DNA of 64,000 nucleotides from Amphiura filiformis. Lineage: Eukaryota > Echinodermata > Ophiuroidea > Amphilepidida > Amphiuridae. A program made the position numbers and the translations under genes. Positions 1 to 11,806 of this stretch are shown here, piece by piece. The stretch covers positions 4,617,501-4,681,500 of the forward strand of contig NC_092631.1 of assembly GCF_039555335.1 (NCBI RefSeq), read 5' to 3'. A model generated the notes under the pieces. That model made no database searches. It saw only the letters and a program-made list of their open reading frames with translations, and was not told the DNA's origin. Positions within the stretch are counted from its first letter, which is position 1, and every line of letters starts with the position of its first letter.

Positions 1-219
1 AAACAATTAAAGAAACACAGTATTTCACACAATAAGATCTGACATTAGTCCAGCCTGTGGCCCAACACTTGTGCCGGCTCATTGGATGTGGAGATCCGGG
101 AAGTCGGGGTGTAGCACTTGCTAGTGTTCAGAATTATCCAGTAAGCTGAACTGTGTTATCAAGAAAGAATTATTGACACTGAAAACAGTGATATTTATGT
201 GAAACACAAATCGTGAAAT

Positions 220-2150
220 GGATCCAAGAAAGATCAGTATGGCGTCAGAACCTGAAAGTAGGCCTATAGCCAGTAGAACAAGATCAAAATATGAAATGTA
301 TTCTCAGGTGAATGCAGATGCTATGTTACAACAAACAGTAATGTCACCGTATACAAAGGATGAGAATACCCTACCAGATGAGAAACTTGAAGAAATTCAA
401 GAAGCTGTTCGAAAGATGGAAGAAGAATTGAGCTTTGCCAAAGAAAGAGCACGCCGTGCACAGCAGAGACAGGAGCAGAAAGATGAAGTTAACCCAGATG
501 ACAGTGCCTCCAACATTTCATTACATTCGTCCACATCTTCTGTGCAGAAAGCAAAGGTGAAGGAAATTGAGTTAAAAAAAAAATGGCAAACATTAGAAGA
601 AGTAATGAAATCAAAGAAAGGAAGCGTCATTTACAACGAAGACTTCAAGACGCTGTTATACAACAGGAACTCGAAGCCGCAGCTTGTAGAGCAAAGGAAG
701 AATTGAGGTTAGCACAACAAAGGGCAGACGAAATGAATTTACGCAAAGAAATTGAGGAAGAAGAGGAACGCTTGAGCTGCTTAGAACAGGAAATGGCTAT
801 AACAACAGACTGGGAAGCGGCGAAAGCAACTACATACGCACTTGGAAGCTGCTCGTCTGAAGTTACCAGCATTGGAACCAGAAACTCAATTTACCAAGCC
901 AGTGATAGAGATAGGTCTCCAACCGTGACAGCGCCACCACAGTACATGTATGCCGCTGGTATGCATACATTAAGTACGCCTACAGCTGAGGATGGTTTCA
1001 TGTATAGGCCAGCAACTTCAAAGCAAAGATTGGAGAAAACAAGTGATGCGATACAAAGACGAACAGATACAACTGAAGAAAGGAAACCAGTCAGTGGAGA
1101 AACAAAGTCAAATCTAGCCAAGCCCACTGTAAACACAGAAACAGAGAGTAAAGATCTGTTAGTAACATTGCTGGATAAACTGGTGACTTATCAGCGAGAA
1201 GCAACATTACCAACTACAGACATTGATACATTTGACGGCTCAGATGTGATACAGTTTCCGACGTTCTTGAGGACCTTTACCAGTACAGTGGAAGATGTCA
1301 CCAATGATAACAAACGTCGCTTGGAGATGCTCCTGAAGTATACTAAGAAGGAGGCAAAGCAGCTTATAAAAGATTGCATTTTCATAGAGAACCAGGAGGA
1401 GGCCTACTTGACAGCAATTAAATTGCTGAAAGAGAATTACGGACAGCCAGCGATGTTGGCAACTAAATATAAGGAGCGAGCTGAACAATGGGTTCAAATA
1501 AACCCAGGTGACAGTGCTGCACTGAAGAGATATGCAATTTTCCTCACCGGATTCAGGAATGCGCGAATGGGAACCCCTGATCTGAAGACCGTAGACAGTT
1601 ATGAGTTTCTCAAGGTATTAGCAAGCAAATTGCCACGTCCTCTCCAACAACAATGGATAAAGACCGTGGGAAGGTGCAGAGACAATGAAAACAGAGCCAC
1701 CAGATTTGAAGACTTTGAGCAGTTTGTCACTAAGCTGTCACGAGATGAAAATGACCCAAGAATATCTGGCCTAGGATACCAAGGTGTGAAAACAAGTAGA
1801 AGCAGTGATACTGCCCCCAAGAGAAAGGTTTTCGCCACAAATGTACAACAGAGTCAGAAGAACAATACAGTGAATACAGCTGTGAACCAAAGCAAGTCAA
1901 GTCCTTCATGCATCTATTGTGGAGAGGGAACTCGTCACCAACTACCAGAATGCAGGAAATTTGCTGCTTTGAATGGGGTTGAGAAATCAGCGATATTTAA
2001 GAAGAAAGGACTGTGCTTTGGGTGTATGAGACCGGGCCATATGAAGAAGAACTGCCCTAAACCGCTGAAGTGCAGCAAGTGTAAGAGAGCGCATCCTACA
2101 CCACTTCATGACCCTAATCGTGAGAAGAAAGCATCGGGAGATAAACCAGG
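220..2150 (+). mobile_element. BEL/Pao gag region
   Basis: The N-terminal part is rich in Glu, Lys and Arg and reads as coiled coil. A capsid-like domain follows at about 1,190-1,770, with the DUF1759-type character usual in BEL/Pao gag (an aromatic-rich FPTFLRTFTSTV stretch). Three cysteine-rich segments at about 1,905-2,115 (CIYCGEG, CFGCMRPGHMKKNC, CSKCKRAHP) correspond to nucleocapsid-type zinc knuckles. Assignment rests on these motifs and on the order of domains downstream. Part of a fossil element. Confidence 0.8.
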
Positions 2151-2169
2151 TGAAACTCCAAGTGTGATG

Positions 2170-2860
2170 ACGGGATGTGTTGGAACACCAGAGGAAGGGA
2201 GTGGACCACTGATGACTATAGTTCCCATTTTGGTGAAAGTTAAGAACAGTGATCAGTGCTTAGCTACACATGCCTTTCTAGACAATGGCTGTGGAGGAGT
2301 CTTTGTTAATAAAGAACTGTCAGATATGCTACATGTCAGGACGAGAGCTACTAAACTATTCCTGAGAACTATCAACTTGGAAGAAACCGTGGATACAGAG
2401 ACAACACTTGATCAACTGCAAATAGGGAACATAGATGGTACCACATTCATAGACATACCAGATGCCTATATTAAAGATATACCAGTTGATGAGCAAGAAA
2501 TTCTCACCCAAGGAGATATAGACAAATGGGAGCACCTGCATTCAATTAAGTTACCCAAATTAGACACAACACAAGCATGTTTACCCCAGGTGACAATGAT
2601 GATAGGTATAAATGTGCCGGCAGCCACAACGCCACTAGAAACCAGAGTTGGGGACATTGGTCAACCATACGCTGTGAGATCGCCACTGGGCTGGCTAGTA
2701 TATGGGCTGCTTGGAAGAAGGAAGACAACAGATGTACACTTCTGTAGTACAACAAGAATACAGAAAAGTGATCAGCAGCTTGAACAGTTATTCAAAAACT
2801 ATGTGAACAAAGATTTCGATGAGAGACTTAATGTAATGAAACCAAGCCCTCAGTAGAGGA
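2170..2860 (+). mobile_element. BEL/Pao protease region
   Basis: This segment lies between the zinc knuckles and reverse transcriptase, where BEL/Pao elements keep their aspartic peptidase (DUF1758-type). The ATHAFLDNG stretch at about 2,265-2,290 sits at the expected active-site position. The VRSPLGWLVYG motif near 2,675-2,710 is the usual junction between protease and reverse transcriptase in this family. Part of a fossil element. Confidence 0.75.
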
Positions 2861-2879
2861 CAAGCAGTTCCTTCAGGTG

Positions 2880-4420
2880 ATGGCGGACACAATCAGACAG
2901 GAGCCAGATGGGCACTTTATGACGGCGCTACCATTCAGAAATAAAGATATTGTGATGCCCAATAATCGCACACAAGCGGAAGGTTTTGCCAATAGTCTGA
3001 GAAAACGCCTGAACAAGGACAGCGACTTACATGAACAGTATACCAAGTTTATGAATGACTTGGAAGCCAATGGCTATGCTGAGAGAGTACCAGATAAAGA
3101 GATGGTGCGTGCTGATGGACGGCAGTGGTATGTGCCCCACCATGGAGTATTTAACCCACGCAAGCCTGGGAAAATCAGAGTGGTTTACAATTGCCCAGCG
3201 GCTCACCAAGGCATCTCTATAAACAAACTACTATTAAGCGGTCCAGATCTCACTAACAGGCTGAGTGGAGTCATAACCAGATGGAGAAAGGAGCCTGTAG
3301 CGGTATTAGCCGATATACAGAGCATGTTCTATCAAGTAAGGGTGGAAGAAGATGACAGAGATATGTTGAGGTATCTTTGGTGGCCCAATGGGAACCTAGA
3401 CAACAAACTTCAAGATTATCGCATGTGTGTTCATATCTTTGGAGCCGTTTCCTCCCCCAGTTGTGCCAACTTTGTGCTGAGGAAGATTGCAACTGACTGT
3501 AAGAACACCAAACCCAAGGTAGCGGAAGCCATATGCCACTCCTTTTATGTCGATGACATGCTAAAATCATTCGCGACGGAGGTGGAGGCTGCTGAAGTCT
3601 CCAAAGATATCCAACAGACTTTACAAAGGGGTGGTTTTAGATTGACTAAATGGCTAAGCAACAGCCGGATGGTGTTGCGCCGATTTCCATCCGAGGACAG
3701 AGCAGAACCAGTGAAACATCTTGATATAGATGTGGATTCCCTTCCAACAGAGAGAGCTCTAGGAGTGCAATGGAATGCAGAAACCGACCAATTGGGATTC
3801 TCAATCAGCATGAATGATAGGTGGAATGTAATGACCAGAAGGAATTTGCTATCTATCATATGTGGAGTGTATGACCCAATGGGCATGGTGGCACCATTTG
3901 TGATGAAAGCCAAAATCATACTGCAGTCTCTATGCCAACAGAAGATAGGATGGGATGATGACATTCCACGACAAGAAGCCCGTGAATGGAGCAGATGGAC
4001 CACAGAGCTTCCCAAGCTGAAGGAAGTTAAGCTGAACAGATGTATGAAGTCAGCCTCTATCAAGAACCCAACGAAGATCCAGTTCCATCACTTCGCTGAT
4101 GCTAGTGAAAAGGGATATGGTGTAGTGAGCTATGTTAGATACATAGAGGGACAAGAAGTACATTGTTCCTTCCTGATGGCTAAGGCCAGAGTCAGGCCAT
4201 TGAAGCAGGTCACCATACCCAGACTGGAATTAACAGCAGCTGTGACTGCAGTCAGAGTAGACTGCAAATTGAAGAGTGACTGGAAAACCGGGGATGAAGA
4301 GCAGCAGATTGATAGTCATTTTTGGACGGATAGTTCAACCGTGTTGAAATACATTGAAATGAATCCTCCGTTTCCACACGTTTGTGGCCAACAGAGTGGA
4401 AGAGATCAGGGAAGCGTCTG
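2880..4420 (+). mobile_element. BEL/Pao reverse transcriptase and RNase H
   Basis: Reverse transcriptase of the BEL/Pao type. Visible motifs include the finger motif WYVPHHGVFNP at about 3,125, the palm motif ADIQSMFYQVRV at about 3,310, and the catalytic FYVDDML at about 3,545. The family-typical GVQWNAETDQLGF (about 3,760) and YDPMGMVAPFV (about 3,870) follow, and the RNase H segment starts at about 4,090 (HHFADASEKGYG). Part of a fossil element. Confidence 0.9.
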
Positions 4421-4469
4421 AGTTATCACAATGGCACTACGTACCTACACAGGATAACCCGGCAGATGA

Positions 4470-6240
4470 TTGTTCCGTGGACTTTCGATGACAAAGCTAT
4501 TGAAGTGTGACAGATGGTTCAACGGTCCACATTTCTTATGGAAAGAAGAAGATGAATGGCCAAAGTCAGAATCAACAGAACCAGAAAGCCTGTCAACTCA
4601 AGATTCAGAAGTGAGAGATACCAGATACCGTTCTGTGAATGTAATGGCTGGAGTGGTGAAAGGTGAAGAACCACAAGACCCTGTAACCAGAATCATCCAC
4701 TACTATTCTAATTGGATGAAGTTGAAAAGAATGGTAGCATGGTGGCTTTGTCTTAAACAAGTCCTGCTGCAGAAGTCCAGGAAGCAAGAAGTTAGGCTAG
4801 AGTCCAAAAACCTGACAGTGGAAGAACTACAGAGGGCTGAAGAGACCATTATCAAGACGGTTCAGCAGCAAGCGTTTCCTAAAGAAGTGACAGCCTTACA
4901 GAAGTGTAAAGGCAAACCAGTACAGAAATTGACCACAAATGAAGACAAAGAAGCAAAGAATGCATCACCCATGAAGGTCCACAGCGGAAGTCCTATATTG
5001 AATCTGGATCCGATACTAAGTAACGGAGTTTTGCGGGTAGGAGGAAGACTGAGCAATGCACAAATACCAGAAGATGCCAAGCACCAATTCATACTTCCCA
5101 GATACCACCATGTTTCCGATATAATCTTGGATTATGTTCATCGCCAGTGTAAACACCAAGGCAGAAATCATGTACTAGCTACCCTGCGACAGAAATATTG
5201 GATACTCGGGGCCGGTGTGAAAGTGAAGCAGCTGATGAAGAAATGTCTAATTTGCAGAAAACAGCGCTGTAAGTTAAACCAACAAATGATGGCTGACCTC
5301 CCTGCTCAACGTGTTAAAGCAGATGACCCACCGTTCACTTACACAGGGGTGGACTACTTCGGTCCGTACGAGATCAAACGTGGAAGATCAACAGTAAAGC
5401 GCTACGGAGTGTTGTTCACTTGTTTGAACAGTCGTGCGGTGCACATAGAGGTTGCAGATAGTATGACCACTAGTTCTTGTATTAACGCCTTGAGAAGATT
5501 TATAGCAAGGAGAGGAATGGTGAAGGAGATTGTCTCGGACAATGGCAGCAATTTTGTGGGCACCAACCGTGAGCTACATGAAGCATTCAAAGCCCTTGAC
5601 CACGATGCTATTCAGATGTTTGCATCCACCCATGAGATTAACTGGAAATTCAACACTCCCACAGCATCGCACCATGGAGGAGTGTGGGAACGGATGATCC
5701 GTACAGTCAGGAAAATCCTCCATGCCATGTTGTCTGAGCAGCATTTGAAAGTGGCAAGAACCGATGAAGAGCTTTACACTTTAATGTGTGAAGTGGAAGT
5801 AACAATAAACTCAAGACCACTGACAAGAATGTCGGAGGACCCAACCGATTTGTGTGTACTGACCCCGAACCACCTGCTACAGCTGCGCAACCCAGAAACA
5901 CTCCCACCAGGAGTATTCACAGAGAAAGATGCCTACTCCAGAAGACGCTGGAGACAAGTACAATTCCTAGCCGACCTATTTTGGAAAAGATGGGTTGCAG
6001 AATACCTACCAATGCTCCAAACACGTCAAAAGTGGCTGAAACCCAAGAAAAATCTTCAGGTCGATGACATAGTGCTTGTGGTAGATAATTCAGCTCCACG
6101 CAACTCTTGGCCGATGGGCAGAATAGAGAAGATTCATGTGGGAAACAAAGGCCTAGTGCGCAGTGTGACAGTGAAGACACAATCGACCACCCTAGATCGT
6201 CCAATCAACAAGTTATGCCTTCTGCTTGAAATGGAGTGAC
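4470..6240 (+). mobile_element. BEL/Pao integrase
   Basis: An HHCC-type zinc-binding region lies at about 5,105-5,270 (HVSDIILDYVH through CLICRKQRC). A DDE integrase core follows, with DYFGPYEIKRG at about 5,350, SDNGSNFVG at about 5,540 and the HHGGVWERMIRTVRK segment at about 5,670. The C-terminal part (WKRWVAEYLP, GRIEKIHVG) matches the DUF5641-type tail of BEL/Pao integrases. Part of a fossil element. Confidence 0.9.
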
Positions 6241-6321
6241 AACTGTTTACACAGTGAATTTGTGAATTTACATCTATTTTATGAAGTTTCATGTTGATAA
6301 TTAGCAAATGGACACTTAATT

Positions 6322-6490
6322 GAATGGAACTTTGTGCCAGCTTGTGTATCAACAGTGTCACCGTGAATGGAACTTTGTGCCAGCTTGTGTATCAACAGTG
6401 GCACCGTGAATGGAACTTTGTGCCAGCTTGTGTATCAACAGTGGCACCGTGAATGGAACTTTGTGCCAGCTTGTGTATCAACAGTGTCAT
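6322..6490 (+). repeat. Minisatellite, 43-bp unit, four copies
   Basis: Units begin at 6,322, 6,365, 6,408 and 6,451, each opening with GAATGGAACTTTGTGCC. They are nearly identical. The array sits in the noncoding tail of the BEL/Pao element between integrase and the 3' LTR. Confidence 0.95.
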
Positions 6491-6526
6491 CATGGTGTAG
6501 TGTTACCAGAATGAGTTACACAAACT

Positions 6527-6734
6527 GTTACCACATGTGAATTACACGAACTGTTACCAGATGTGAATGACACGAACTGTTACCAGATGTGAATGACACG
6601 AACTGTTACCAGATGTGAATGACACGAACTGTTACCAGATGTGAATTACACGAACTGTTACCAGATGTGAATGACACGAACTGTTACCAGATGTGAATTA
6701 CACGAACTGTTACCAGATGTGAATGACAAGAAGT
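6527..6734 (+). repeat. Minisatellite, 26-bp unit, eight copies
   Basis: Units begin at 6,527, 6,553, 6,579 and so on to 6,709, each opening with GTTACCAGATGTGAAT. A degenerate unit precedes them at 6,502. Alternate units differ at one position (GAATGACAC or GAATTACAC), so there is some higher-order structure. The array lies in the same noncoding tail as the 43-bp array. Confidence 0.95.
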
Positions 6735-7889
6735 TTCAACCCAAAGGAACCTGAAACTTTAGGCTGCCATGGTTGTGCACAGGCAGTTTTTTAATTAACC
6801 TATTCCAAAAATTTAAGTTTGTATTGGAAAATTACTTTGGATTGGGAAACTGTCATGGTATGTGCACGGGCAGTTTATAATGTTAAATTGTTGTTTTGAT
6901 ACCTTTTTGATATTTGAAGTGAAGTATTGAGCAAATTTCCAAAACTAATTGAAAAATTAAGCTTCACAAAGAGAACTGACTTTAAACACTCCATGAAAGA
7001 GATAATATTGATTTGATGTGAAAGAACACATCACCATCACAGCTATTCACTTACCAGCTGTTTGAAACTTTTGATTATTTGATGTTTAATGAGAAATATT
7101 TGTAAAATCAGTGAACATTTCTTTGAAACCAAAGCAGACTTGTTTTAGTGGCAAAATAGAAAACCCTTTGCTTTTGGCTGATTGTTTACTTTCATGAAAA
7201 TTGCAAGTCTGATAGAACTCTTAGAACTTAAAACTTTATGTAAATGTGCCATGAAAGACACATGGTCACCACAGTGAACTTTAATATGAATGTGCCATGA
7301 AAGACACATGGTCACAACAGTGAACTTTAATGATGACATTTGATTACATTGTGTTTCAGTCATGCTAAATAGCATTCAGTTTATTGAAAGAATTCAGTTA
7401 CATGTTTGAAGTTTGAGAAAACACATTGTTAACTTGTTTCATGTTATATTGAAGCAGCCAACTCAAATTTAAATTGAAAGATCTCAAATTTGGGAGGGTT
7501 GTTTGGACATAGTATTTTATCGTCTCAATGATTTTCGACTGGGGGCCGGGATGTAATGTCCAAATCTAGTGATCATTGTTTATGTTTGACTTAGCCTTTT
7601 AAATTATCCCGCGGCCCACTTTGTTTTTGATCCAATGCATGATGGGAACTTCTGATGAAAATGGCTGCGCCCATGTGAGAGGTTTCGATAACGTTTTACG
7701 GAACTAAATGAAAGAAATCTTCAAGAAGTAGAGTATTTAAAGAACAAAGGAGTTAATATCTGGAGATATTAGTAAGTTAATAAGACTACCAATTGAAGAA
7801 ACGTTAAAATCATGTCGTGACTCTTGTGTAATTTCCATATTTCATCCCGATGTCCGCATCGTAAAGCTTAAATGAATACTGCCAATTAC

Positions 7890-8205
7890 ATAAATGTCGG
7901 GTTATAAAGAGTATATAAAGGGCATAAAAGGTTTTCATAACATTAAAACATTTTTGATAGCCTACTGCAAATATTTTAACATAATGTTTTTTAAGTGTTG
8001 ACAAAATATTTGGCAAAAACTGTTTGCAAAAAATAAATAGTTGGAAACATTTTAAACATATTGTTGTAGTGTTTTTTCATGCAAAACCTTTTAATACGTT
8101 TTCATGCCCTTTATATAACCCGACACTTAATGTTATTAAAACTTTTTTACCTAAACCAAATCCCAAAATATAACTTGTTTAAAACGTTTTAGTGTTTGCT
8201 GGGGG
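7890..8205. repeat. Dispersed repeat family A (AACGTTTT-rich MITE-like)
   Basis: AT-rich segment with the marks of a family seen at least five times in the window: GGGTTATA..., repeated AACGTTTT-like words, AACCCGACA and a terminal GTTTGCTGGG. Other copies lie near 9.04-9.17 with 10.98-11.18, 13.54-13.85, 21.33-21.59 and 38.11-38.39 kb. No coding capacity is visible. Probably a non-autonomous DNA element; superfamily not resolved. Confidence 0.6.
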
Positions 8206-8319
8206 AAGTGTTGGAAATATTCTGACTAGGTGCGCATCATTGGATTTTTTTGGGGGGGGGGTGGCATGGCATTTCGGATCAGGCGGACTTCTTTAAAGAT
8301 CAATGAATGCTTTGTTTTG

Positions 8320-8945
8320 CGTGTGGAATAAGTGGGAAATACCGGTGTTTATTGGTAAATATTACCATTGAATAACATGCTGGGAAATAACGTGTGAACT
8401 ACTCAAGAATGTTCGCCTTGAAAGCAGAATGTACTGGTGTGTGCTAAATACATTTAATACATAATTGTATCATAAAGTTCAATGGAGATCACATCCACCG
8501 TACAATGTATAATAATCACAATCCAACTATCTAAATTATATTCAATTGACCTCAGATGACGTTTTTGCTGCTCAATGATGATCACATCCATCAAGTTCCA
8601 TGACAATCCAACAATCTATACTCAGTAATTGTTGCCCACACATGTTCAAGGTCAGGTCAAGGTCATGCGCCAAAAATGTTCAAGGTCATGTCAAGGTCAT
8701 TTGAGGTCAATTGAAACTTGGTGGATGTGATTTCCATTCATTTATGAATTAGATGTATTTAGCACACATTTTCATTAAATTCAGCTTTCAACATGATTAT
8801 AACATTCTTGAGCATTTTGCGATAACCCCAGTATTTCCTTGGTGGTATTTACCAGTAGATACCTGTATATTTCCCAACAAACACTGCTATTTTCCACCTG
8901 GTAAATGCAATACACAAAACAAATTACCAGCACTCCAGACACTTA
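8320..8945. mobile_element. MITE with long inverted ends
   Basis: The left part (GGTAAATATTACCA, CTCAAGAATGTT, GTGTGCTAAATACAT) recurs in reverse complement on the right (ATGTATTTAGCACAC at about 8,752, AACATTCTTGAG near 8,805, GGTGGTATTTACCA near 8,840). The arms are diverged but collinear over roughly 150-200 bases. No transposase is visible. The centre holds a run of AGGTCA half-sites described separately. Confidence 0.6.
8646..8709 (+). promoter_or_regulatory. Cluster of AGGTCA half-sites (possible nuclear-receptor sites)
   Basis: TCAAGGTCA occurs at 8,646, 8,657, 8,680 and 8,691, and a plain AGGTCA at 8,704. The first four form two pairs with an 11-bp repeat, which places the AGGTCA cores as direct repeats spaced by five bases; the last pair is spaced by four. 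TCAAGGTCA is the classic monomer site of ERR/SF-1-type nuclear receptors and spaced AGGTCA repeats bind RXR heterodimers. Function here is inference; the cluster sits in a MITE. Confidence 0.35.
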
Positions 8946-9039
8946 TCAACGCAAAATTGTGGAATATATTTTTCATCCGTGGTTTTGTCTTATTTAAGGA
9001 CAGTTCTTGTTTATTATATAGTCGCCCAGAAAACTGAAT

Positions 9040-9174
9040 GTAACACATTCTTAATGCTATTTAAGTATTGACAAAACATTCTGTTAAACTGTTTGCCAAA
9101 AAAATTTGCAATAGCATTTTGACATTTTAAAAATGTTGTTGTAGTACGTTTTTCATATAAAACGTTATCATGAC
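9040..9174. repeat. Family A repeat, left half, split by an hAT-type insertion
   Basis: AACGTTTT-type repeat that breaks off at 9,174 and resumes at 10,977 (TCATGACCTTTATATAACCC...) through about 11,180, where it ends with a GTTACCTGGG-like terminus. The interruption carries an 8-bp target duplication, so family A is older than the insertion. Confidence 0.75.
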
Positions 9175-10976
9175 CAGTGTTGTAGTCGAGTCCTCGTCAT
9201 CCGAGTCCGAGTCCGAGTCCGAGTCCTTGGTGTCCGAGTCCAAGTCCGAGTCCGAGTCCCTGCCAATTTCTGATGTCCGAGTCCGAGTCCGAGTCCTCAA
9301 TGTTCGAGTCCGAGTCCGAGTCCGAGTCCTTATGTATCAAATTCAAGCCCCAGGTTTTTCACCAATACTTTATCAATGTAGACCTATACTTAACCAGAAT
9401 TTTAGTTCTATAATTTTTTCTTGTAAATACATAATTTGCTAGTCCCCCTAGCATGCCTAGTATTGTTTTGGGACTGTGCAATAATTATGCGGAGCCCGGG
9501 GAGGGGTGAAATTGCAAAAAATGCTTATCCCCTCTCGGCCTGCCAAAAATCGCCCCCCCCCCTTCCCGGCCTGCCAAAAATCTTTGCACCCCCCTTTGCA
9601 CATGCCATTTTTGGGATCCCAATTTAGATACATGTTGCAAGCGCAGCGAGCAGGGTAATTTGCATATGTAGGTGTTTCCGTACTGTTTTCTATAAGCCTT
9701 TTAGAGCATTTTATTTCAAAGGTGCTCCATATGTGCCAAATATTGCTTGTTCCCCCTCTTGGTTTGCCAAAAATTGCTTCCACCCTCCCTTTCGATCGGC
9801 CAAAAATTCCTTCCCCCCCCCATGCTTATAATTCTTGCTTCTAAAGCCCCTTAGGTAGCATACCTTGAAACCGGGGGGGGGGGGGATTTCAATTGTGAGG
9901 ACTAATTGTTCAAAAAACAGGGTCATTCGGTGTAGGCTACTGAAAAAAACGGTGTAATTTGGGTGTAGGGTTTGCCAAAAATAATGGGGTCATTTCATGG
10001 GCACATGACGTTTGTCAATATATGGGAGTGCTCCTCCCCCCGGGCCTTGAAACAGAGTATAATCACAGACTCACAGTAACTTAGGCTTATGTTTTAAAGA
10101 GGCAAAAGATGCAATATGACAATCAAAATATGACGTCACTACCAAACTGCAGGTGCCAAACGAAGGGGTGTTGGATCTGTAGGCCTATGCAGTATAATTC
10201 CGGGGGTGGGGGAGGGGTCACTCACATGTAAAGGTGGTACGGGTATGTGCGGCGGTCAAGGGTCCCTTTTCAGGCTCTCTGACAGTTCCTTAAGACCCAC
10301 ATTTGCATCATGCTCCAGTTCATTAAGCCGAACACTCTGAAAATTGTAGCTCTTTAGCATGTTTAGCTCAAATTTGGAAACATTTTAAATTTGTTAGCTC
10401 CAAAGCCTATAATTCGCCCAATTTTTAGTTCACAGACTTCCACAAAAATGTTGAAATTTCAGTTCATTAAGCCCCTATTTTGTCCCCAAATCAGTTCTTA
10501 GTTCCCAAAGTTCGGCACCGCACACCCCTACCAAAATTTAACTTTAATGCCCCAGAGTATTATTATTCATGTAGGCCTACATTCTAGTCTTGCGTCTAAC
10601 AAAGCAGTCAAGTCAAAACAAACGATTATGATTAAAATCCATTTAACCAATTAAAAATGTAACTGAAAGCAATCTTGCTTTTTGGTTGTAATTTTATTTA
10701 CAAACTAAATTTATTTGCATGCAAATCACGTGTTGTGATCATTGATCATCAAGCATAAGAGGAAGTTTTCAATGAACGAAAATAAAAGACCTAAAAAGAC
10801 CCTATTTTGCCGGACTCGAGGAGGACTCGGAGCCGAGTCCCCGAGTCCTTGGGGTCCGAGTCCATGTCCGAGTCCGAGTCCTTAGCTCCCGAGTCCAAGT
10901 CCGAGTCCGAGTCCTTGAAAAAAGGACTCGAGTCCGGACTCGAGTCCGAGTCCGAGTCCCAAGTCCTCCAACACTG
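9175..10976. mobile_element. Non-autonomous hAT-type element with hexamer arrays at both ends
   Basis: The element begins CAGTGTTG and ends CAACACTG. It is flanked by the exact 8-bp direct repeat ATCATGAC at 9,167-9,174 and 10,977-10,984. Inverted short ends starting CAG and an 8-bp target duplication are the signature of the hAT superfamily. Just inside both ends lie arrays of the hexamer CGAGTC (about 9,190-9,330 and 10,810-10,965). The interior has C-rich tracts and no transposase frame. Length is 1,802 bp. Confidence 0.85.
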
Positions 10977-11272
10977 ATCATGACCTTTATATAACCCAAC
11001 ATTTAAATGTTATTAAAACATTGTTTGATATTTTTCTAAATATTGTTGTAGTTTATTCCATTCAAAACGTTTCCAAAATGTTTTCATGACCTTTATATGT
11101 TATTTTAAAAAACGTTTTGACCAAAACCAAACAAGTTTATATCGGTTTCAAAACATTTGTGTGTTACCTGGGTGTACACGGCTAAGACGGACGATCTAGA
11201 CGAGGCAAGAAAAACTCGATATATACAATTTTCTTGTGCTGATACACAAACGAATTATTTATTTTTTATTTA

Positions 11273-11806
11273 GAGGTTAATAACTGCGCATCGGTTATTT
11301 GGAGGGCATTGTGAAAAATCTAAACATTTTGCCTTTGGAACCGAGGGATATTCCGAGGTCCAAAGCAAAATGTTTAGATTTTTCACAATGCCCGACATAT
11401 TACCGATGCAAAGTTATTAACCTCATTCATAACCGTCACTTTAATCTCTTCACCTTACAAAATAACACAAAATTTTGCTCAAAAGTTTATAAAAATAGAT
11501 GATTTTTACATCTTCCCTTTCCAAAAATCGATCAGGCTAAAACATGACGACCAATAACAAAAGTGCGTATCACAATCTGTGCAAATATGGTATCGCGCAA
11601 TCCAAATACGGCAGCCAGCGCGCGCGAAGTTTGTTCGACGCAAAACAACACGCAAACGCCGGTCAATTGTGTGCGACATTGGGACAATTACGCATTTTGC
11701 GGTCAATTGTGAGATATTAATGACCTCGATTTGCGTTCGCGTTTTCACAAATAACTAAATGTAATTGGATCGCACGCATCGCGTTTATTAATGAGGTTAT
11801 GAATTA
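11273..11806. repeat. Foldback repeat, first tandem copy
   Basis: Starts GAGGTTAATAACTGCGCATC. Its first 150 bases fold back on themselves: TGTGAAAAATCTAAACATTT near 11,310 recurs as its reverse complement near 11,370. The rest contains GC-rich words (CAGCCAGCGCGCGC) and ends in TTATTAATGAGGTTATGAAT, an inverted match to the AACCTCATTCATAAC inside. The second copy follows directly at 11,807. No protein coding is supported. Confidence 0.8.

Larger units (their letters stand above)
1..7830 (+). mobile_element. BEL/Pao LTR retrotransposon (fossil), 5' end outside the window
   Basis: A BEL/Pao-family element. Its coding part lies at about 220-6,240 in the order gag, protease, reverse transcriptase with RNase H, integrase, all on the + strand. 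Bases 1-217 look like untranslated leader. A noncoding tail with two minisatellites follows the coding part, then a purine-rich tract at about 7,539-7,550, and a likely 3' LTR begins at 7,551 with TGTAATGTCC. The outer end of that LTR is not resolved; 7,830 is an estimate. Bases 1-217 show no match to the 3' LTR, so the 5' LTR must lie to the left. The element looks nearly whole in this part but broken, with about three interruptions of the coding region. The long open stretches suggest a fairly young insertion; no LTR-pair dating is possible here. Confidence 0.9.
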
